Source: Bacteroidales bacterium UBA6360 (GTDB lineage: Bacteria; Bacteroidota; Bacteroidia; Bacteroidales; UBA932). From it: a DNA stretch of 32,735 nucleotides. Location: contig DJRM01000118.1 in NCBI GenBank assembly GCA_002440085.1, positions 7,809 through 40,543 of the forward strand, read 5' to 3'. The notes below the pieces were generated by a model. That model was not told where the DNA came from and made no database searches. It worked only from the letters and a program-made list of their open reading frames with translations. Of this stretch, positions 17,436 to 23,924 are shown piece by piece (within the stretch, counting starts at the first letter, position 1; each line of letters starts with the position of its first letter). Position numbers and translations under genes: made by a program.

Positions 17436-18299
17436 TCAGCTCCGTTTCGGGAAGTGGTCGAGGATATTGCGCTGCCAGGTGGTGCTGTCGATGTGGGTGT
17501 AGATTTCCGTGGTGAGGATGCTCTCGTGGCCGAGCATTTCCTGGACGGAACGCAGGTCAGCGCCGTTTTCAATGAGGTGGGTGGCAAACGAATGACGGAG
17601 CGTGTGCGGGGAGATTTCCTTGCTGATTCCGGCCTTCATGGCGTATGACTTTATCATCTTGAACACGGCGACGCGGGTAAGTGCACGGCCGAAGCGGTTA
17701 AGGAAAAGGATGTCTGAACTTTCGCGGTCTGCGGACGGACCTCGGACTTCGAGATAGTCGCGTATGGCGTCGCGTGCCATGTCGCCGAGAGGCACGAGCC
17801 TCTGCTTGTCGCCCTTCCCTATCACGCTGACAAAGCCCTGTTCGAACCAGATGTTGGAAATCTTCAGTGACGTGGCTTCCGACACACGCAGACCAAGGCC
17901 ATAAAGAGTCTCTAAAAGGGCGCGGTCACGTTTCCCGAATGCGGAATTGAGATCCACGGCCGCGATGAGACTCTCCACTTCGTCGACTGAGAGCACCACC
18001 GGGAGATATTTTCCGAGTTTGGGAGCCTCGACGGCATCGGACGGGTTGTCAGTCATCTCGCCTTCCATAATCATCCAGCCGTAGAATGAATGAAGGGAGC
18101 TGAGAACCCGGGCCTGGGAGCGTTTGGAGAGATGGGCGCTCTCCGCGAAATAGCTTATGATGTCCTCCGGGAGCACGTCCTTCGGCTCCTTGCCCACGGA
18201 CGCGAAGAATGCGGACAAATCGGAAATGTACGATGCCACTGTGTTGGGGGACATTGCACACTCTATCCTTAGATAATACTCATAACGTCTGAACATCAT
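17436..18299 (-). CDS. xerD: Site-specific tyrosine recombinase, XerD type
   Basis: A 287-residue tyrosine recombinase. The N-terminal SAM-like DNA-binding domain covers residues 1-85 (CAMSPNTVASYISDLSAF), the catalytic domain 105-287. The catalytic set is complete: R138 in GLGLRVSEA, K162 in GKGDKQR, H232 and R235 in HTLRHSFATHL, H258 in MLGHES and Y267 in EIYTH. Length and motifs match the chromosome-dimer resolvases XerC/XerD rather than phage integrases, and no attachment-site repeats or phage genes are near. Two ATG codons stand in tandem (18299 and 18296). The start and codons 1-5 form one arm of a 21-base-pair helix with the leader (see the repeat at 18285-18412), so translation may be structurally controlled. 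Confidence 0.9.
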   Translation of the reverse strand: MMFRRYEYYLRIECAMSPNTVASYISDLSAFFASVGKEPKDVLPEDIISYFAESAHLSKRSQARVLSSLHSFYGWMIMEGEMTDNPSDAVEAPKLGKYLPVVLSVDEVESLIAAVDLNSAFGKRDRALLETLYGLGLRVSEATSLKISNIWFEQGFVSVIGKGDKQRLVPLGDMARDAIRDYLEVRGPSADRESSDILFLNRFGRALTRVAVFKMIKSYAMKAGISKEISPHTLRHSFATHLIENGADLRSVQEMLGHESILTTEIYTHIDSTTWQRNILDHFPKRS

Positions 18300-18412
18300 A
18301 AAAGGCGAATTACTTCGTTGTCACTTGCAGAAAATCCTCACAACCACAAGGTTGCTCCGGTATTTCTGCTTCGCTCCGCCTTGTACTTCATCCTTTTATG
18401 ATATTCAGACAT
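18285..18412 (-). repeat. Dispersed structured intergenic element, copy A
   Basis: Copy A, read on the minus strand. The outer arms (18412-18392 and 18305-18285) pair over 21 bases, with two G-U pairs on the minus strand only. Inside are a second helix GCAGAAA/TTTCTGC (18369-18363 and 18333-18327), the hairpin CAACC-TTGT-GGTTG (18354-18341), and a small hairpin CGAA-GTAA-TTCG (18317-18306). The 3' arm covers the start and first five codons of xerD. Copies B and C share the conserved blocks AAGGCG, GAGCAACC/GCAGCAACC and GGTTGTGAGGAT. Confidence 0.8.
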
Positions 18413-18424
18413 CCAAGGTGCTGC

Positions 18425-18441
18425 AAGGCGAATTACTTCGT
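18425..18441 (-). repeat. Partial copy of the element's 3' end
   Basis: A 17-base exact repeat of 18302-18318 (minus strand ACGAAGTAATTCGCCTT), which contains the CGAA-GTAA-TTCG hairpin. It lies just before the M49 stop and upstream of copy A, the same arrangement as the partial copy before copy C. Confidence 0.75.
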
Positions 18442-18443
18442 GC

Positions 18444-20441
18444 TTATAAAGTCTTATATTTATGTCCGTATTCGAGCATCTGCTCAAGGTAGCCGTCCGT
18501 GTAGGAAATCGCGTAGTCAACCACCTTGCCGTTCTTCTCCACAGGCTCGATGCGCGGATTCACGAAGCCGCCGTAAGGCTTGAGGTTCAGCGAGGCGTAG
18601 CGTTCGAGGACTTCCTTGTGGAGGTCGTAGTCGATGTTCACGGCATATTTCTCAACGAGAGCCTTGCCGGCCTCATAGTCGCCCTCTGACTTGATACGCT
18701 GTATTTCCGCGAGAAGTTCACCGAAGAGGCCGCGGAGAGCCGGGTAGTCATTGACAACAAAGTAGGTCTTGCCGTCACGCTGCTTTTTATCTATCACGTT
18801 GCCCGCCAGTCCATTGTCATAGCACCACTGGGCAATGAGCTTGCGGTTCTGCATGTGAGCCTCGGTGTTCTTCTTGCCGAGTTCCACACGGGAGAACTGC
18901 ACGAGAAGGCCGTTACGGATGTAGTTGGAGTACATTGCCTTGTAGGCCTCGCCGTCTGGAAGGATGCCGAGTTCGACGAGCTTCGGGTCCGCCATATAGT
19001 AGAGTCCGAAAAGGTCGGCACGGGTCTCCTCAAGTGTGGAGCTGAACTCTCCGAGCGCGTTCGGTGAAGTGCCCGGAAGAAGCTGGCCGCTACCGTGGCC
19101 GAGACACTCGTGCAGGTCGGTGTGAATCTCGTCGGTGAGGGCGAGGTATTTCTTCGCCATCGCAATTTCATCCTCGTCCCAGGCAAACTCGGTCAGGGTG
19201 CTCTTCGGAGATTCCTGCGCCGCGAAGTCGTAGGCATGGGTTATGTTCGCGATGGTCACGGACTTGGAGCCGTGTTCGCGACGGATCCAGTCTGCGTTCG
19301 GGAGGTTGATTCCAATAGGAGTCGCAGGATAGCAGTCGCCGGCAAGAGTCACGGCATCGATGACCTTTGCCGATATGCCTTTCACCACAGGTTTTCTGAA
19401 CCTCGGATCGACAGGAGAATGGTCTTCGAACCACTGCGCGTTTTCAGAAAGCTTCAACGTGCGCCGCGAAGCCTCCTCGTCACGCACGTTCACGAGAGCC
19501 TCCCAAGTGGCCTTGCGACCGAGCGGGTCGTTGTAGTCCTCGATAAATCCGTTGATGAAATCTACCGTTCCGAGCGTGTCCTTCACCCATTCGATGTTGT
19601 ATTTGTCCCAAAGACGAAGGTCACCGGTGCGGTAGTAGTCTACAAGCGTTCCGATGTACTGTTTCTGAAGTTCGCTCTCGGCGGCATCCGATGCCAGTTC
19701 GAGTTCCTCGACAATCTTCGCTATGGATGTCCCGTAAAGTCCTCCAAGACGATATGTTTCCTCCCGGATTACCCCATCCGGTCCTTTGACAAGCTTGCTG
19801 TTCAGCCCATAAGACACCGGCTCCGGATCGTTCGGGTCGGCCATCGCCGCATAGAAGTCATCGACTTCCTTTCGGTTCACTCCCTCGTAGAAGTTCACCG
19901 ACGAGCCCTTCACTATGTCTCCCTCGTCAGCCTTTCTCCAGCGATAGAGAGTCGGAGAGTATATTGCCTCAAGAAGTTCGGCATCCTCGTCGCCGACGGC
20001 CGCCATAAGGCTTGCGAAGTACTCACGTGAGCACTCCGGAAAGAATTTTTCCTCCGCATAGTGGTGGTGTATTCCGTTGCTGAAGAACACCCTCTTGGCA
20101 TAGACGAGGAAGTCGGCATATTCCTGACATTCCTTGTCACCGTCGTATTTCTCTATTATATCCTCAAGCACGTGACGCACCGGCAGGTTAACGGCGCAGT
20201 TCTGGTCCCAGAGGATGTCGCGTCCATATTTCGCCGCCTCGCTCAGATGATAGACATACTCCTTCTGTCTAAGAGTGAGCGCATCCCACCCGGGAACACG
20301 GTATCTCATAATCTTCAGGTCGGCGAACTCGTCGATGAGATATTTGAAATCGGCCGGAACTTCGTTCTCCTTCGGGCCTCCGCACGAGACGGCGCAGCCC
20401 ATAATCGTTGCTGCTGCAATCATTTTCAATGTCGTTTTCAT
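18444..20441 (-). CDS. Dipeptidyl peptidase III lipoprotein (peptidase family M49)
   Basis: A 665-residue zinc metallopeptidase that cleaves dipeptides from the N-terminus of oligopeptides. The M49 zinc motif HECLGH is at residues 444-449, and the second motif EETRAD at 471-476 supplies the third zinc ligand. A signal with lipobox AVSC (Cys at 20) makes it an exported lipoprotein, a form common in Bacteroidota whereas eukaryotic DPP III is cytosolic. Length fits the family. The reading frame is intact. Element copy A and xerD lie downstream on the same strand, so a shared transcript is possible. Together with the S9 peptidase it suggests dipeptide release as a nutrient route. Confidence 0.92.
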   Translation of the reverse strand: MKTTLKMIAAATIMGCAVSCGGPKENEVPADFKYLIDEFADLKIMRYRVPGWDALTLRQKEYVYHLSEAAKYGRDILWDQNCAVNLPVRHVLEDIIEKYDGDKECQEYADFLVYAKRVFFSNGIHHHYAEEKFFPECSREYFASLMAAVGDEDAELLEAIYSPTLYRWRKADEGDIVKGSSVNFYEGVNRKEVDDFYAAMADPNDPEPVSYGLNSKLVKGPDGVIREETYRLGGLYGTSIAKIVEELELASDAAESELQKQYIGTLVDYYRTGDLRLWDKYNIEWVKDTLGTVDFINGFIEDYNDPLGRKATWEALVNVRDEEASRRTLKLSENAQWFEDHSPVDPRFRKPVVKGISAKVIDAVTLAGDCYPATPIGINLPNADWIRREHGSKSVTIANITHAYDFAAQESPKSTLTEFAWDEDEIAMAKKYLALTDEIHTDLHECLGHGSGQLLPGTSPNALGEFSSTLEETRADLFGLYYMADPKLVELGILPDGEAYKAMYSNYIRNGLLVQFSRVELGKKNTEAHMQNRKLIAQWCYDNGLAGNVIDKKQRDGKTYFVVNDYPALRGLFGELLAEIQRIKSEGDYEAGKALVEKYAVNIDYDLHKEVLERYASLNLKPYGGFVNPRIEPVEKNGKVVDYAISYTDGYLEQMLEYGHKYKTL

Positions 20442-20507
20442 ATTTCGTAAATATATATTTCGTCAAACATATTCCGCCACAGAATGACAGAAAACACAGA
20501 ATTTTCA

Positions 20508-20515
20508 TATCTTTG
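20508..20515 (+). promoter_or_regulatory. -7 promoter element for the clostripain-family gene
   Basis: TATCTTTG matches TAnnTTTG exactly, 24 bases before the ATG at 20540. I see no clear -33 element at the expected distance. Confidence 0.45.
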
Positions 20516-20539
20516 CAAATTTAGGAAAAATATGGGAAT

Positions 20540-21862
20540 ATGAAGTCAAGAGTAAGGAATATACTTTCACTCACCGCGCTCCTTTGCCTTCTGGCAATGC
20601 TTTCGTGCACAAAGACCATCACGAAAACGGAGGTCGTAATTCGGCACAATCATGTCCATGCGCACATCATGATGACATTCGGAGCAAGCCCCGGAAACAA
20701 CAATATAGATTCATTCCTGAAAAGCAACATCAGGGAAATGGAGAACAACTACATTCCGGACGAGGGCGATGAGGAAAACATGCTGTTCCTCTACAGCCAG
20801 TTCCTCGGTAAGGACGGCAAGACGGCGGCACCGACGCTTACACGGGTCTATAGGAACAAGGCTGGAGACATCACTAGGGTCAATGTGATGACTTTCAGCG
20901 TGGAAGACATCGCCAACACTGGAGATAACATCACAAGGGTGCTCAACTGCATAAGGGACAAGTATCATGCGGACAGTTACGGGCTTATTATCTCATCCCA
21001 CGGAACCGGATGGGCACCGCCAGGCTACAGTTTAGACCCATCGAAATTTGAACAGACAGAATCGTCGGAATCCGACATTAAATTTGAATTCACGGCACGG
21101 GGCAAAAAATTCAGCAGCCGTCTTAGCCCATACAAAGAACCGGAAGACGGACCAGTCACAAAAAGCATCGGGCTCACATCGGTCGACGGGAAACTCTCTC
21201 GCGAGACGGACATAAGGGAACTTGCGGCGGCAATTCCGTACAAAATGGAGTACATCATCTTTGACGCATGCTTCATGGGCGGAGTTGAGGTCGCGTATGA
21301 ACTGAAAGACAAATGCCGATGGCTATGCGCGTCACAGACCGAGATTCTCGGAGCAGGAATGGACTATAGCAGAATGCTTCGGCATCTGCTACAAAGCCCG
21401 AGAGATCCGAAAGCCGTTTGTGAAGACTTCTATAATTTGTATGCCGGGAAGAGCGGATGGGAACAGTCGGCGACAATATCAATGGTAGACTGCTCCCGCC
21501 TCGATGCACTCGCCGCCGTGTGTCGTCAGATTTTCAGGGCACACAACATAAGTTTCAGTGAATGCAATGAAACGAAGCTGCAAAAATATTTCCGTTATCA
21601 GGCTCACATGTGGTTCTATGACCTTAAGAGTGTCGTTATCGCAGCAGGGGCTGATGAGATTGAGATTGCAGACCTCGACTGGGCATTGTCGCAATGCGTC
21701 GCGTATAATGAAGCGACAGAATACTTTATGACCGGATACAAAGGCTTCCCAATCACCTGTCACAGCGGCCTGAGCATGTACCTGCCCTACCCAGAGCGAG
21801 CCTACCTCAACGACTACTACAAGACCCTCGCCTGGAACGAGGCGACGGGACTTATAAAATAA
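20540..21862 (+). CDS. Clostripain-related cysteine peptidase lipoprotein (family C11)
   Basis: A 440-residue lipoprotein with lipobox MLSC, lipid-carrying Cys at residue 23. The C11 catalytic pair is visible: His154 in LIISSHGTGW and Cys244 in IIFDACFMGG, separated by 90 residues as in the family. The family cleaves after Arg or Lys and often needs autoprocessing and Ca ions; whether this member does is not visible. It is divergent from the M49 gene and next to other exported peptidases. A weak hairpin with a T-run (ACTTAT/ATAAGT at 21850-21864) overlaps its stop codon and may end transcription. Confidence 0.9.
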   Translation: MKSRVRNILSLTALLCLLAMLSCTKTITKTEVVIRHNHVHAHIMMTFGASPGNNNIDSFLKSNIREMENNYIPDEGDEENMLFLYSQFLGKDGKTAAPTLTRVYRNKAGDITRVNVMTFSVEDIANTGDNITRVLNCIRDKYHADSYGLIISSHGTGWAPPGYSLDPSKFEQTESSESDIKFEFTARGKKFSSRLSPYKEPEDGPVTKSIGLTSVDGKLSRETDIRELAAAIPYKMEYIIFDACFMGGVEVAYELKDKCRWLCASQTEILGAGMDYSRMLRHLLQSPRDPKAVCEDFYNLYAGKSGWEQSATISMVDCSRLDALAAVCRQIFRAHNISFSECNETKLQKYFRYQAHMWFYDLKSVVIAAGADEIEIADLDWALSQCVAYNEATEYFMTGYKGFPITCHSGLSMYLPYPERAYLNDYYKTLAWNEATGLIK

Positions 21863-21887
21863 GTTTTTCAGTTTATAAAATATTGAC

Positions 21888-21895
21888 TATCTTTG
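21888..21895 (+). promoter_or_regulatory. Promoter (-7 element) of rplY-pth
   Basis: TATCTTTG fits TAnnTTTG, with a T-rich stretch (21864-21868) at the expected -33 position. The transcript would start at about 21902, giving a leader of roughly 250 bases before rplY, unusually long and filled with hairpins. Confidence 0.55.
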
Positions 21896-21898
21896 CAG

Positions 21899-21936
21899 CC
21901 CCATAAAAAGTCACAGGACTTTTTGGTGCAATGGGG
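21899..21936 (+). other. Hairpin at the start of the rplY leader
   Basis: AAAAAGTC-ACAG-GACTTTTT (21905-21924) is a perfect 8-base stem; CCCCAT (21899-21904) and ATGGGG (21931-21936) form an outer stem. The run of T after GAC could act as a weak attenuator. The CATAAAAAG/CTTTTT arms resemble the outer arms of the dispersed element, so this may be an eroded copy. Confidence 0.55.
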
Positions 21937-21945
21937 TTCTATGGT

Positions 21946-21985
21946 GGAATGCAACGCAGCGATGCGCTTTTCGTGACGTCCCGCT
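21946..21985 (+). repeat. Partial copy of the element's 3' end
   Basis: Positions 21946-21971 repeat 22075-22100 exactly over 26 bases, and the similarity resumes at TCCCGC after a diverged stretch. It includes the hairpin CGCA-GCGA-TGCG. It stands directly before the full copy C, as the partial copy does next to copy A. Confidence 0.8.
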
Positions 21986-21990
21986 GAGAA

Positions 21991-22114
21991 GGCGGGATGA
22001 CATAAAAAGATGCAGCGCAAGGCGCACGGCGCGACTAAACCGCAGCAACCTTTTGGTTGTGAGGATTTAGTCAAGGAATGCAACGCAGCGATGCGCTTTT
22101 TAGGGCATCCCGCC
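21991..22114 (+). repeat. Dispersed structured intergenic element, copy C
   Basis: Copy C, read on the plus strand, in the rplY leader. The 19-base outer arms (21991-22009 and 22096-22114) pair at 16 positions around a 3-by-3 internal loop. Inside are the helix GACTAAA/TTTAGTC (22033-22039 and 22066-22072), the hairpin CAACC-TTTT-GGTTG (22046-22059), and CGCA-GCGA-TGCG (22084-22095). AAGGCGCA in the linker can also pair with TGCGCTTT on the 3' side, an alternative fold. The gap 21863-22150 holds nothing else coding. Confidence 0.8.
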
Positions 22115-22150
22115 ACGGAACTGAGTAACACATTTTAAATTTTAAACACA

Positions 22151-22726
22151 ATGAAACACATTGAATTGAAGGGTCAGCTTCGTGAAGCTGTCGGAAAGAA
22201 GGCCATCAAGGCTCTCCGCAAGGAAGGACTCGTGCCTTGCAACATCTACGGACTCGGAATGGAGAACATCCACTTTGCAGTCGACGCAAAGGCTCTCAGG
22301 CCAATCACCCACACTCCAAACTCATACATCATCGACCTTGAACTCAGCAACGGTCAGAAAATCAACGCCGTTCTTCACGAGCTTCAGTGGCACCCGGTAG
22401 AGGATCAGTGCCTCCACGTGGACTTCCTCGCTGTGAACGACACCAAGCCTGTCGTAATCGACGTCCCTGTTGTCGTGACAGGTCACGCAGAGGGTGTGAA
22501 GGCCGGTGGTAAGCTCCTCGTTTCGGCCCGTAAGCTCAAGATCAGCGCAATGCTCCACGAGCTTCCTGACACACTTGAGGTTGATTGTACTCCGCTCCTC
22601 ATCGGCAAGCAGATTGTTGCCGGCGACCTCCACTACGAGGGCGTGACAATCGTTTCTCCAAAGGCAACCATCATCTGCTCAGTACGTCCTACCCGTGCAT
22701 CAGCCCAGGCCGCACAGGCTCAGTAG
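22151..22726 (+). CDS. rplY: 50S ribosomal protein L25 / general stress protein Ctc
   Basis: A 191-residue protein of the long L25 (Ctc/TL5) type. Residues 1-92 form the 5S-rRNA-binding L25 domain (LKGQLREAVGKKAIKALRKEGLVPCNIYG), residues about 95-180 the beta-rich C-terminal TL5 domain (PVVVTGHAEGVKAGGKL), with a short Ala/Gln tail. It binds 5S rRNA in the large ribosomal subunit. Peptidyl-tRNA hydrolase follows 15 bases later; rplY-pth is a widely conserved pair. The long structured leader suggests regulation at the RNA level. Confidence 0.95.
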   Translation: MKHIELKGQLREAVGKKAIKALRKEGLVPCNIYGLGMENIHFAVDAKALRPITHTPNSYIIDLELSNGQKINAVLHELQWHPVEDQCLHVDFLAVNDTKPVVIDVPVVVTGHAEGVKAGGKLLVSARKLKISAMLHELPDTLEVDCTPLLIGKQIVAGDLHYEGVTIVSPKATIICSVRPTRASAQAAQAQ

Positions 22727-22741
22727 TAATCTGAAATAAAG

Positions 22742-23365
22742 ATGAACTGTCTTGTAGTCGGGCTCGGAAACATAGGTTCCGAATATGAAAACACCCGGCA
22801 CAATATGGGATTTATAGTGTTGGATGCCTTTGCGAAGGCATCCAACGTCGTTTTTCACACAGAACGCTACGGAGACATCGCCGAAGTTCCGTTCAAGGGA
22901 CACAGGTTTATTCTCCTGAAGCCGTCCACCTACATGAACCTGAGCGGCAAGGCCGTGAGGTACTGGATGCAGGAAAAGAAGATTCCGATTGAAAACATCA
23001 TCGTCATCTCCGACGACCTCAACCTCCCTTTCGGGACGATAAGGATGCGCAAGAACGGCAGCGACGGAGGCCACAACGGGCTGAAGAACATCACAGAACT
23101 GCTTGGAAGCCAAGAATATGCCAGAATACGCCTCGGCATAGGGAACGACTTTAGCAGAGGTCATCAGGTGGACTTCGTGCTCGGGAAACTGAGCGGGGAA
23201 GAACTGAAGATGATGGAACTCATCAGCGAGAAGGTGATTGCCGGGGTGAAGGCGTTCGCCACAATCGGCGTCGACAGGGCGATGAACACGACGAACTGCA
23301 AGGTTACGATGCCGGAGCAGCCGGCGGCGACAAAGGTCACGGCTGCAGAGAGCAGAGAAGCGTAA
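22742..23365 (+). CDS. pth: Peptidyl-tRNA hydrolase
   Basis: A 207-residue cytoplasmic enzyme that frees tRNA from peptidyl-tRNA dropped by the ribosome. The family residues are in place: N10 in GLGNIGSEY, H20 in NTRHNMGF, the YMNLSGKAV stretch at 64-72, D92 in ISDDLNLPFG, and SDGGHNGLK. About 18 C-terminal residues (from PEQPAATK) exceed the usual length and look like a flexible tail. It is co-transcribed with rplY and converges on the S24/S26-type gene with 8 bases between stops. Confidence 0.95.
   Translation: MNCLVVGLGNIGSEYENTRHNMGFIVLDAFAKASNVVFHTERYGDIAEVPFKGHRFILLKPSTYMNLSGKAVRYWMQEKKIPIENIIVISDDLNLPFGTIRMRKNGSDGGHNGLKNITELLGSQEYARIRLGIGNDFSRGHQVDFVLGKLSGEELKMMELISEKVIAGVKAFATIGVDRAMNTTNCKVTMPEQPAATKVTAAESREA
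22819..22846. repeat. Perfect 12-base inverted repeat inside pth
   Basis: GTTGGATGCCTT, loop TGCG, then the exact complement, extended by two G-U pairs on each side. It covers codons about 27-35 of pth. Confidence 0.85.
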
Positions 23366-23373
23366 CCTGTTGC

Positions 23374-23826
23374 CTACTTGTATATTCGCCGCAGCACTCC
23401 AAGCAGCAGACGGCGGACAATGTAGGTTTTCGGCCACAGCGCGGAACACAGTTTCCAAGAAAATGAAGAACAGCTCCATTCCTTATCGGACGGGGCTATT
23501 CTTTTCTCAACGACGGCAAGTACATCTTCTGGCGCAGCCCATTCCGTCCCCTTGCAGTTGCCGTCACCCTGAAAGAGATAGGCGGAAGCAGCCTTGCCGG
23601 TGCAGCGGTGCAGGATATATTTTCCATGAAAACGGAACAGCGCGACATCTCCCCTCTTCAGTCCCGCAGAAGGCTCGAATGGCCGGAGAAGAGCGGCATC
23701 CTTCTCGTTGCGGAAAAACGGGAACATGCTGTAGCCCTTGACGTTAAGCAGGACATGCCCCGAGGCTCCCAGTTCATCGATGAGGTTTGCAAAAAATATG
23801 TCGTTGGGGATTACAATCTGACTCAT
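23374..23826 (-). CDS. S24/S26-type signal-peptidase-like protein
   Basis: A 150-residue protein with the LexA/signal-peptidase fold pattern: the Ser motif VKGYSMFPF with S33 as likely nucleophile, then RGDVALFRFHGKYILHRC, where a basic residue near GKYILHR fits the general base region, and FQGDGNC further on. No N-terminal membrane segment is seen, unlike classic signal peptidase I; the C-terminus is basic and amphipathic. Such proteins in Bacteroidota are often linked to peptide maturation clusters, but no such genes stand here. The frame continues upstream to 23895; the ATG at 23826 was chosen because the upstream residues do not match the family. Confidence 0.72.
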   Translation of the reverse strand: MSQIVIPNDIFFANLIDELGASGHVLLNVKGYSMFPFFRNEKDAALLRPFEPSAGLKRGDVALFRFHGKYILHRCTGKAASAYLFQGDGNCKGTEWAAPEDVLAVVEKRIAPSDKEWSCSSFSWKLCSALWPKTYIVRRLLLGVLRRIYK

Positions 23827-23861
23827 ATCTCTTTCCTTTCGCCCGATTATCTGACACGGAC

Positions 23862-23892
23862 TTGCGAATTTCACAAATTTTGCGTAATTATG
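23862..23892 (+). promoter_or_regulatory. Promoter for the M6 metalloprotease
   Basis: TTG (23862-23864), 20 bases, then TAATTATG (23885-23892), one mismatch from TAnnTTTG. The leader to the ATG at 23925 would be about 25 bases. Confidence 0.45.
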
Positions 23893-23924
23893 CAAGATTT
23901 TACGAACGTCAAGACGACATTTGC

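Noticed and set aside
17436..18299. The tyrosine recombinase as an integrase of a mobile element
   Set aside because: Length and motifs fit XerC/XerD, and neither attachment repeats nor a tRNA gene or phage or conjugation genes are near.
18302..18441. The two 17-base direct repeats as a minimal CRISPR array
   Set aside because: Only two copies, spaced by 106 bases that contain the conserved core found elsewhere; no cas gene. They belong to the dispersed element.
19095..20030. A 311-codon open frame on the plus strand
   Set aside because: It lies fully antisense inside the M49 gene, whose motifs are complete. The frame has no recognisable domain.
20516..20523. TAAATTTG on the minus strand, directly abutting the plus-strand -7 box, as an M49 promoter
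   Set aside because: No TTG stands 19-21 bases upstream, and it would lie in the early part of the divergent gene; the match may be chance in AT-rich DNA.
22700..23479. A 259-codon open frame on the minus strand
   Set aside because: Antisense to pth and overlapping the S24/S26-type gene; no domain or signal.
23787..23924. Upstream extension of the M6 protease frame
   Set aside because: It overlaps the divergent S24/S26-type gene and lies before the signal peptide and the promoter-like element.
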